From the NCBI GenBank assembly GCA_021613375.1, contig CM038705.1:9385095-9449094 (forward strand): a DNA stretch of 64,000 nt. Reading direction: 5' to 3'. Position numbers and translations under genes: made by a program. This document shows positions 47,601 through 59,600 of this stretch, piece after piece. Below the pieces are notes generated by a model. That model did no database searches. It was not told the DNA's origin and was given only the letters and a program-made list of their open reading frames with translations. The stretch comes from Megaleporinus macrocephalus (Eukaryota; Chordata; Actinopteri; Characiformes; Anostomidae). Every line of letters starts with the position of its first letter. Position 1 is the first letter of the stretch.

Positions 47601-50600
47601 TGAGCACAGTTTAACAATAATTGACAACTATATTTAGCAAATCAAAAATAACATGTTTAACTCTAGAAACTTTAAAATAAACAAACAAAACAAAATACAT
47701 ATTCATATGTATCCGACTAAATTGTCCCTTGGGCTACAACAATTTCATAAGAATGCAGGAAATGACACCACAACAGGTAAAGAACACAGTTAGGCATTCT
47801 TCACTTTTCTATTAGTGTGGGGCACGTTTTGTTTTTGGCTTAATTACTTCAAATATTTAGGCTTAATTGTGACAGATTTGATGGGTCATTATAACATAAG
47901 TCGGACAACACATTATCCAATGTTATTCTGCCTATTTCCAACCAAAATACACAAAAAACTATGAATAAAAACAAATGTGATTAAAGAAAATTAAAAATCT
48001 GCTGTACTTATTTCTGAACAAATGTAGATATATTTATTTACATAACCTCCATAGTATGTATTTGTTTATTTTGTCTTAAACCTGAACAATAAAACCACCT
48101 AAACCTTTTTGTTTATATTGCCAGGATTTCTCCTGTTTACATGGGTTAGTTTAGTTATAAAACTGTGTTCAAACCAGTCTAGCTGTGTAGAGGCTTCTCT
48201 TTAGCCTGGCTAGATCTCACTCCATCTCACCAATATCCAGCGATTATTCAACTGTCCCCACCCATAATTTGATCCCCTCCAATAAAATCTGCCAACGTCT
48301 CATTAACCTAGAGGTGCAGAAAGGGTTAAATCATGTTCTTTACCAAGTTCTACCTCCCAGTAACAAATATGGCCAGTGTGATTGGCTGTGCCTTTCCCTG
48401 CTGTCACATGAGACTGGAAGGAAAACGTTCCAGTCAAATGCGAGTTCACCACTGTTACACATTTTCTTCATTTGTGGAAAATAGCTCTTACTGTGGTTAG
48501 CTGGAATCCCAAAGCCGTAGAAATTGATTTGTGACCTTTTCCAAGCTGACAGATGTCTACGGCTTTGATTTCTTCAGATCGGGACATAATGTGTTGCTTT
48601 TTGAGATCTTTTGAGCCTACTTCAGGTTGTCAGAGCATGTTCTATTAAAGTGATTGTACAGGTCTGGGTGGGGCTAGTGAAATTGAACTCAGCTTTCCAA
48701 AAAATGTGGTTAATTACAGTTAATTCATGGGGCTAATTACTTGTTGACTTTTTTTTTTACTTTTTTTTGGATATGGATAACTTTTTTTCCCCAAATAAAC
48801 GAAATCATAACTTGCTAACTGCTTGTTGTACTCACTTAGGTTATCTTTGTCTGATATTGACATTTGTTTGACTATCTGAAACAAATGTGCAAAAATTAAA
48901 GAAACACTTGGGGGCAAACACTTTTTCACAGCACTGTATATACAACATGTCGTAAATTCTAAGTCATTTTTCCTGATGTAGATTTATATCACAAAACCAA
49001 AAAAACCAAAAACATTTTACATCTTCTACATGTAGAAACATGACCTGACAAATGTTTCATCTTGAATAGAGCAGCAGTTAATCTCTGGCACCTATGATCG
49101 TTCCCATATCTCCTGTAGGTGGAAAGAATATTTTAAATAAGAAACTATTATTCTTACTTTAATTAGCAGATTCATGGCCTAATTTATACACAAGGCCCCA
49201 ACCACAACGTCGACTGATGCAAATCACCAAGTCAGGTGGAAGAAATGTGTGATTCGTTTTGGTGTCCATATTAGGGTTAGGGTAACACCATCAGACTGAC
49301 CATTCTTATGTTCGCTTCAGAGGACAAAACAGATGGAGGGGAACGAGGGTGTGCAGCATTTTCATTAAAATGTGACTGAAACATCCTTGACTCACACCAG
49401 AACATCAGTTTGTACTATTATAATTAGAATTCACCCTGTACACGGATTGCATTGCAAAAGACTGAAGTAATTAAAATATACCTAGTATCTGTGAAACATG
49501 TGAATAAACAGTTTGTTATTTATTTAGTTAGTTATTATTTTATTATTATTATTATTAATAACATGCTAGACATACCTGGTGAGTGTGTTCATCTTGTGAG
49601 CACCTAATAAAGTGGCAACTCAAAAAAATCCCTTTTTTTTCAGGACCTCCCACAAACCACTGGCTGCTCCACTACGTACCGCTGAATGCAGATAAGGCGT
49701 TTATAGTGGAGTTTGAGGCGCGAAAAGGAGCCGGAGATTCCAGAGGAGGCTTTTCAGTGGATGATATCAACCTGTCAGAATCAGAGTGTCCTCATAACGT
49801 TTGGCAGATCAAGAACGCCAAACAGCTTGAGGCCCTTTACAGCCCACTCTATTACTCACCTGAGGGCTATCGCTATCAGATCAGTCTTACTCTGTTCAGT
49901 AACTTATATATTTTTTCTGTGCGACTGGTATCTGGTGTCTATGATGAGCAGCTACAGTGGCCTTGTGCGTGGAGACAGATAACTTTCTCACTGCTGGACC
50001 AGAACCCCAACATCCAGCAGCGCATGTCAATTGAACAAAGCATCTCAACTGACCCATCTGGTGAGCACAAAAATCTCAAATATACATTAATAATAAACAT
50101 GCATTGTCCTGCATGATACTGTTTATCATATTGGAGGCTTCTATCACCAACAAAATCTCCCACTTGTGTCTCAATCTGTTTGTTGTCAAAATTTCACTTC
50201 AAGTTAAGCACAGGATAAGCTGTAATTAGGGCTGGGTATCGCCACTGATTTCCCGGATCAATTCGATTCCGAATCACAAGGTCCCAATTTAATTTGATTA
50301 GATTCAATTAAATATGGATTCATTTAGGGATATTTCAGTTACAATAATATGTTTTGTTTGAATATGAAAAGAGATTTTCAGAGAACTAATGTGGTAAATG
50401 TACAAGGAACACTCAACCTACCATTACTAAAACATTAGTGTTCATATTCACAGTATTTTGACACACCCACTTTCAAGTGTGTGTTTCTTCCGTCTTTGTG
50501 TTAGAACTTCCGCTCAGCTAACCAAAATGAATACAGTTACATGGGAGGGAAGCAGAGAGGTAATAAGAATTTCGAATGGGACAACAATGTCTCATCCAAA

Positions 50601-53600
50601 GTTAATAACACAGTGGGTGGATTGTATAATTATTTTGTACTCTCGGAGGGTGTAGACGGTTCGGCAATGAAAAACTATACAAGTAGTGAAGCGTATCAGT
50701 ATCTGCATAGTGGGAAGGTCGACCGTGTACGCAGGTACTCTTTGGAAGGCGGCTATACAACACTCTGATCTTTATGTGCTGTGTTCGTAACACTGTTGTG
50801 CAAGCCAAGTTTTCCTCTTCTTTCAATTACTGACTCTCTCTAATTGAACATATTATGCTAGTCATTTTATATGTTTCTTGTCATTTTGCTTGTAATCAGT
50901 ATCAACGTGTTCGTGGGCGCACCGGAAGTTCTAACACAAAGTAAACAAAGATGCCTGCCCCCCCAGTCTTGACATGGAAAATAGCGTGAATACCGTCATG
51001 GTTTCTGAATCTAAAATGTAGCCAGACATCTGCTTAATATCCCTCCTCCCCCTTTATTAGGTAATTAATATAAACTAAACTTTGGGATGAAATGTACTTG
51101 TTTAGTGTTGCTCATTTTACATTTATCCAAGCATTTTCCATTTTCTGATAAAACAGATGGAAGTGGAGCCAACCTTAAATGTTTAGGACCAACTGTAGCA
51201 GTCTGTAGTCCCCCCAAACTCCCCTTAGAATTTTTGTGCTGTGACTTTTGCGTTTTTTTGGCAGCGGTTTTGGATTTTTGTTTCTTAGTTGCACATTCAT
51301 CCATAGTGTTTGGTCTCTGAGTGATGCCCAGGGTTGCCTTGTCCTGCAAAAATATTCACTCCCAAAATGTGCTTAAAACCCACCCATCAGAAGCTGCAAC
51401 GTGCTCTAAATGTAAAGTATTTACAAAATAAACAGTCTCCCGTGATGTTTTGTGTCAGGGTGTTTTCCACCCAGTATTAAATGTTACGGTGTGGTGGTGT
51501 AATGGATCCAAGTGAATTTACACAGAATTTCAAATGCAGCTCTACTTGCAACACAAACCACAACATCCGTGTTAAATGAAATAATCGTTTTTTCTGTTTT
51601 AGTGACTTCTCCACTGTTTTGTATTTTTTATTCATTAATTTATTTACTGTCAAGGACACGACACACAGAGAAGAACAGCATGTAACCAAGTCTGAGTCTT
51701 ATGAGCCTCTTTTAGTCAGTTTAATCAAAGCTTTGCCATCCTGTCATTTTGTTATCTTTTAGATTGTTCAATGTGGGGCAAACCAACTGAAGTTGGAGAG
51801 CTACAAGACACTGGAGATAATGTCACTGTATTTGCTAATGCTAAAGCTAGAAGTGAATACTCTTTCAGACTCTATAGAGAGTTCATCAAAGGCGGTGATC
51901 TCATTATTCTTACCAGCATGCAAGGTTGGTTGTAGTTATTTATATGTTTTGCTGTCTAACTGGACTTACCATCATTCTTAGTCTAACTGTATATAAAATA
52001 TCTAACTCTAATTGATCTAATTCAATCTAATTGATCTAATTCAATCTAATTGATCTAATTTTTATTAAAGGGTTTATTCAAAAGGTTAATACTTACAGTT
52101 CTTGTATGATTTCTAAATTGATTTTTCTCTGGTTCATGCAATTGTGGTCAGATATCTCAGTGCTGAAGAAGAATGACTCTCTGTCCTGCCCCAAAGTAGC
52201 AGCGAAGAACTTCACCGCCCCTCTTTATCAGGGTGCTCAAGAAGGATCCTGCAAAGCACGGTGAACAACCATTCAAGCTTTGCTGTTTCTTACTAGAACA
52301 ATTTCAGGCATCTTTCCACATTACACTCGAGTTACACTTGTCAGTTCTTTTATTTTGTACACAATTCATATTTAACACAAATTATATGAATAGTAAATAT
52401 GAATTATATAAATATATATTACGTAAATATATTTATTTAATATATTAAATATATTAAATAAATATATTATGTAGTAATGTATAAGTATAAAATAAAATAA
52501 ATTTAATATATACAGTAAAAAAGTAAAAAAATAAAAATTACATTCGTTCAGGATTTTAGTTTTTTTGGTTAATGTTTTAATTAATTTAATGTGTTTAAGT
52601 AACAGCGGATGACCTATTAATCTAAAGTATTGTTTAATAATATTGTGATATCAATTGATTTCACTGGACAGTGTGCTGGTCATTAGAAAATAGCTAATGA
52701 AAAATAAACATATTTATTATCATCAGGATAATAAATCAGATAATCAATCCAAACAAAAACAGCATATTTCTGTGTTATTTTGGTCTAAGACACTGGCCAA
52801 GCATAAATATATGTAATATGTATATTATTACATACTGTAGAAATCTCTATGTATCTTTTTCTGACATTTTCTTAAGTGTGCTTAATCTTGGTCTTTAGTT
52901 CACCCTAGATATAGTAATATAACTAAGTGTAAATGTGTTGTTTAAGAAAGCTATTTGTTCCAAATGTTCATTATATTGACTGTCAGTTCCATCTATTATG
53001 TCATTAAATACGAGGCGGACAACATGTCTGATAACAAAAAAAACCTGTTTGTTTTTAGTGACCTCACTAAAACAAACACACTGGCATGTAAGCAGTGAAG
53101 GATAATTTCAGATAATACTGCTTTTAAAATGAGACAATAAATAGCAGCCTATTAAAATGCAACTAATTTGCATGAGTCATATGTGCAAGATGAAGAGGAA
53201 AAAAACATTTTATTCATTTAATTTTATTAATTTATACATTTTAATATAAAATTCTACATTTTAGTTTGTCTCATTTCATTTACATTTATTGTGAAAAGTC
53301 ACATAAAAATACCTAAATACAGATCATTTATATATTTTATTGACCATTTATATATTTATATATTCTTTCATGTTTTAATGTACATCCATATAGTGTTTTG
53401 TAAATCTGCAGATCAAATTGTTGTTTAATAAACATGGAAATGTAACTACTGGGACAGAAATCAGTGCAAAAATGAATTATTGTAACATTAATTGAAACAC
53501 TCTTACTATAGACTATATTTCTTTTAAAACTAATCATAAATCTTACACCTTTATATTAGATATTATACAGGTTTCAGGAGACGTTTTACCTAAATTTAAA

Positions 53601-56600
53601 CATGCTTACGTTAAACTGCTGTCATTGCAAGAAAGGCATTTTAGCTGCAATGCTACAGCCATGTGAATGTCAGTCAGTCAGAACATATGATATATACATA
53701 ATACAGAATACTGAACATAATACATAAATTAATCTTAACTTTTATTTTTTCCAGAAATAATGTGTCTCCAGCAACTACAACTGCAGCTACAACTTCAACT
53801 ACCACTACAGCTCCAGCTCCAACTCCAACTTCAACTACAGCAACTACAGACAGGTACACTCATTTCCATTACATACAACTGAAAGCTGTAAGTAGCAGTT
53901 CTAGATGTAAAGATATATGGTCAGGCTCTCTGGTTGACCTTCTGTAAAAACTCACATTTCTAATTTTAGAAATTTCACACACACTACCTCTCTGTGTGTG
54001 AGTTCCAGTTTGTCATGATGCTGTTTCCTGCTTTCTGCTTCACCTACACTTGTGTCCTCCTGCTCTCTCTGTTCCTCTACTTTCCTCTCAGACTGCTCTT
54101 CCTCCTCCTGGCAGTGCAGCCACCTCTCCTCCTTCTGTTTCCATCTGCTGCTGCTGCACATTGTTGGTGCTGTTGTAAAGTCCCAGGTCCTTGCTAGGCT
54201 ACCCTCGCCCACTAGAGAGAGACAGAGAAAGAAGTATTGTTCTGATTAAGCTGAAATCTCTATGCATCTTTTTCTGACATTTTTCTTAAGTGTCCTTAAT
54301 CTTGGTCTTTAGTTCACCCTAGATATTGTAATATAAATAAGTGTAAATGTGTTGTTTAAGAAAGCTCTTTGTTCCAAATGTTCATTATACTCGACAGTCA
54401 GTTCCATCTCTTTTGTCATTTAATATGAGGCGAACAACATGTCTGATAAAAAAAACTTTTTGGTTTGTTTTTAAAGTGTCTAGTCACTAAACTGAGGAGG
54501 TCATATTGCTAGATAGTCTAAAAAACGGTCTGTGCAGTCCATACATTAAATGCTACTTTTCAATACTACTAATTTCAGCTAATACTGCCTTTAAATTGAG
54601 ACAATAAATAGCAGCCTATCAAAATGCAACTTACAGGGGACTTCGGGTGGCACCATGCTGTAGGAGACAGGGTGGAAAATTGCTCCTGCAAAGCCAATTA
54701 AAACTAACCCTTTGAAACAATAATAAAGGCAGAGAGACAAGCTCAAAGAATTTTGATAAAGAAATCTAAAAAAAAAAAAACATGGAGAGAAAAGGAAGGG
54801 CTAATAAAAAGGAAAACACGGTTGATTGCGGTACCGACGCGGAGAAAGAAACTACGGCGGGGAAGGCGACCAAGAGTCGATAATACTGGTGAAGGTTCGA
54901 AAGCTAAGACAAGAACACTCAGAAGCAGCTAATGACAACAAAAATGCACTGTCAAGACTAGAGGCAAACATGAAAGAACTTGTAGAAAGAACTACCCTCC
55001 TGGAGCAACGGACAGTAAATATGGAGGAAAGACTGGGAAAAACGGAGGACAGAACAGCGAGGCTAGAGAAATCGGTTGCTGCAAAGTGCGACGACTTGGA
55101 GTCTCGGTTGAGACGTAACAACATACGGATACATGGCATACCGGAGGGATCTGAGAAAAACGACACCATTGGATTTGTGAGTAACTTTGTTCGCTCATCA
55201 TTGCAAATCCCAGATGACATGGATGTGCGCACTGAAAGGGCACATCGCTCACTGATTCCTAAACCGTCAGAAAACGCCCCTCCGCGAGCAATCATTGTTC
55301 GTTTCTTAGATTGTCGGGTGAAAGACCGCATAATACAGCAAGCATGGAAACAAAGAATTACTTACGAGGGACAGACCATCTACTTCAATCAAGATTACAC
55401 GTCTGAGGTGCAAAGAAAAAGCAAACAGGTGCCCATGCCCTGAACAGCTGAGGGTGTTTCTGGAATCAGAGACTAGGACTTTCACCACACTAGCGGACGC
55501 TGCGCCAATGCTGAGAGACATGGGGATCTTTGTTGAGGAAGATGAGACACAAAGGCTTCACAAGAACTTGTCCAAGGCAGGTGGACCACAGTGACAGGAA
55601 AGAGAGGAAGAAAAAAACAGACGCATACCACAGAGGGGGACTCACAGGGCCCCATCAAGGGAGTTTAGACATGTGGTGGTTATGGAAAGGTACAGGGAAA
55701 GAATTATCTGCCTAAAAAGACACAACCTGCATACAAATAGGGCTGGTTTGAAGAATACTATCAATAAAATCAACAGAAATATTGGTTATATGGAGTAAAA
55801 GAGATACACAGAGTATAAGGCAACTTTACATAACAGCAGGGAAGTTGCAGATGCATATCTTGTATTATCGATACAAGAGGCGACTGAAATGATACAACCA
55901 ACTTCAGATACTATAAAAACTCTAAAACAATAATAAATCCCTGGCACAGATGGACTTCCAGGCGAGTTTTATAAATATTTTGCAGAAGAGATCACACCGG
56001 TATTAGCTAAAGTCTTTAATTACGCTTTGTCTTCAAGCAATCCACCAAAGACTTGGTGGGAAAACATAATATCAGTAATATTAAAGGAGGGCAAAAATCC
56101 AATCTCCTGTGAAGGATACAGACCTGTTAGTTTACTCTGTAATGATTTCAAAATATTAACAAACATACACAAAGAATGCACAAAGACACAAAGAATGCAG
56201 AAACATATAACCAAAATAATTCAAACTGATCAAACAGGTTTTATTCCAGGGAGACAAGGTGACAACAATATCAGAACACTACTAAACATTATATCATGCA
56301 CTAAAAATAATCACCAGCCTACTATGATGCTCAGTTTGGATGCACAAAAGGCATTTGATCAGGCAAAATGGAGCTTTTTATACCATACTTTGGAGGTCTT
56401 TGGGTTTCATCCAACCTTCATAGATTGGGTAAAGGTAATATATAAAAACCCAAGATCACAGATTAGAGATAATGGTTGCTGCTCAGATTTTTTCTTATTC
56501 AAAAGAGGAGTCAGACAAGGAGATTGTTCAAGTCAGTTACTATTTGCTGTAACCATTGAATCATTGGCGGAGTCAATAAGACTAAATAAAAAATAATTCC

Positions 56601-59600
56601 AGACAAAGGGGGTATAGAGCATAAATTGTCTCTATTTGCAGATGATATACTAACCTACATAAGGGAACCATCGGCATCTATTTTAGCCCTGTTGGACAAT
56701 TTAAAGGAATATGGAGAAATATCAGGATATATGACAAATGAAAATAAGTCAGTAGCTATAATGTTTTCAGGCAGTTGTCCAATAGAATTAGAGAGAAAAG
56801 TAAATTTTAAATGGACAAATAAGGGATTTAGATACCTGGGTAGTATCATCACACCTGTATCGTCAAAGTTATTTGAAAGTAATTATGGGAAACTAATAAC
56901 TGAGATAAAGAAGGATCTGATCAGATGGGAAATGTTACCTATGACTTTGACTGGGAGAATAGAAACGATAAGAATGAATATTTTGCCTAGATTATTATTT
57001 TTGTTTCAATCACTGCCTATTGGAATACCAAGTTCTACCTTTCAAGTATTACACAAAATAAAATAAAAAAATATTAAGGGGCAGAGCTATTATTATGTGG
57101 ATAACTAAAGAGACAGACTCGATATGGGTGGAAATGGAGCAAAGATCTCTTCAAGAGGTAGCTTTGGAATCACTGCCATTTGTGACTGAGAAGGCACAAC
57201 TAATGCTCAAGATAAGTAATGAGTGGATCAGGGAAACTATGAGAACATGGACAGTAGTGCAGAAAAACGTGAATAGTCAAATTCTATATGTGGAGCCACC
57301 AAAATAGCGACAAACTCAGATTTTTTTACCATCTAAGATGGATGGGGCTTATAAAAATTGGTTAAATAAAGGATTTATATATAGCACAGTTGTTTAAGGG
57401 ACAAACCATGAAGTCATATGAACAACTGGCACAGGAGTTTAAGCTACCAGCACATGATTTTTACACATTTTTACAGTTAAGACATTACCTCCAAAAACAT
57501 AAAGAAAGGGAGAATATTTGCAAGTTGCCATCTAAACTGGAGGAACTGTTAATGACATTTACAGAGGAAGAGACAAAAAAGGTATAATATCAAAATTGTA
57601 CAAAGCACTACAATATGAATCTAAGGATAATAATAGGGACATCAAAGAAAAATGGGAGTTGGAAGCATAAATTAACTGATAGTCCAACATGGAAGGAATT
57701 TGACTGGAAAATAAAAACGTGATATTTTAACACCCCATCTATTACGGCAAAATACAGTAAAACATCTGAGTTATGTTGGAGGGGGTGTGGATTGGTGGGG
57801 GACTTTACACATATATTTTGGGATTGCCCAAAAATCTTAGTATTTTGGAAGAGCGTTCAAGAAGAGATTAAACCGATTTTAAGGATTAATCTCACATTAG
57901 AACCAGCACTCTTTATGATACTCTCTGATTTACTTATTGAGAATTTTGCTCTTAAGCAGCAAAAAAAATGATAACGGTTTCCTGGTTAAATAAATCTTTA
58001 TTATGGAGCAGATCACGGCAAGATTACTGCTATGAAGAAATAGGTTTGTTAAAAGATGGTCTCCATTATCACAGGCAATGCCAGAACTCTTGTCACCACC
58101 TTTTTTTTTTTTTTTTTTTAAGAATTCTAAACAATATGTGTATTACTGAGTAGGCATCTTATTCATGTTGTATGTTTTATGTACTATGTGTGTTAACTAA
58201 AAAAATCAGTAAAAAAAAGGCAACCTATTTGCATACAAGTCATATGTGCAAGAACATTTTATTCATTTAACTTATTCATACATTTTAATGTAAAATTCCT
58301 CAAATCTCCTCTCCACATTTTTATTCATTTACATTTAATGTGAAAAGCCTTTATTGAAGAAAGTAAATTTTGAATAATAATGTAACCAGAAGATGTTTTA
58401 TACAATTAGAAATATATATAATTATATATTTATATATTATTTTTATATTTTAATGTACATCCATATAGTGTTTTGTAAATCTGCAGATTAATTTGTTGTT
58501 TAATAAACATGGTAACTACTGGGACAGAAATAAGTGCAAAAATGAATTATTGTAACATTAATTAAAACACTTTTTCTATAGACTATATTTCTTTAAAAAC
58601 TTATCATAACAAATTTTACACCTTCACACCTTATATTAGATATTATACAGGTTTCATAAGAAGTATTTACCCAAATTTAAACAAGCTTACGTTAAACTGC
58701 TGTCATTGCAAGAAAGGCATTGTAGCTGCAATGCTACAGCCATATGAATGTCAGTCAGTCAGTACATGTTCCATATTATCTGTTATCAAACACACAAAAT
58801 GTAACTAGTAGCTGTCTTTTCATTTTAGAGATGGGGGTTGTTGCTTAATAGGAAACACAACTATTTTATGATAAATACATAATACAGAATGTCGAACATA
58901 ATAAATAAATTAATCTTACTTTTTAATTTTATTAAGAGATAATTATGTGTCTCCAGCAACTACAACTGCAGCTACAACTACAACTCCAATTCCAACTACC
59001 ACTACAGCAACTCTCTGTAGGCTCTCTGGTTGACCTTCTGTAAAAATTTGACCCACGTTTCTAATTTAAAATGTTATTTTAAAAATTTCACACATACTAC
59101 CTCTCTGTGAGTCCCTGTTTGTCATGCTGCTGCTTCGTGCTTTGAGAGACAGAGAAAGAAGTATTATTCCGATTAAGCTGATCCTCTGTCGCCTCTGCTC
59201 ACACAGTGACGTACATGTATGTCTTTTCAATCGTCTCTCATCTGTTTTTACCTTAATTACTCATCTGAGGGCCTTTAATCACATCAGAGCCTAATCAGAG
59301 AGCAAGGAGTGATTCGTTTACCTTCTCACAGTATTCAATGATTTACGCAGCCAATCACTGCCGATTCCTGAGCTGCAAAATTGCCTCAGATCTGTCTAAA
59401 TTAAAGGTGGAAATCAGGTTAAAAACTGTGAAGCATAAATCCAACTTTTAGTTCATTTGTAAGGTAGTGAGTTTAGATTGTGAGGTAGTTCATTTGTGAG
59501 ATATTGAGTTAGTTGCTGAGTGAGTGAAGTTAATGAGGTAGTAAGTGAGGTTAATTAGAAAGGTAGTGAGTAAGTTAATATGTGAGGGAAGTTAGCGCAG

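Larger units (their letters stand above)
54634..58219 (+). mobile_element. Tx1/L1-clade LINE with internal deletion, in intron 14 of gene 2
   Basis: Begins 'caggggacttcgggtggcac' and ends 'aatcagtaaaaaaaa'. It interrupts the repeat copy within 'gcaact/gcaacct', a probable short target duplication. ORF1 is open; ORF2 has lost most or all of its endonuclease and is frameshifted. Confidence 0.85.
54250..59180 (+). repeat. Segmental duplication copy 2, split by a LINE
   Basis: Blocks at 54250-54630 and 58222-59180 are collinear with copy 1 (e.g. 'gcttaatcttggtctttagt'-like, 'agtcatatgtgcaag', 'ttaaactgctgtcattgcaa'). About 3.6 kb of LINE sequence interrupts it. The exon-14 equivalent is 58936-59017. 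Confidence 0.8.

Noticed and set aside
53674..53859. Val/Ala-rich minus-strand frame
   Set aside because: Antisense shadow of the Thr-rich stalk exon.
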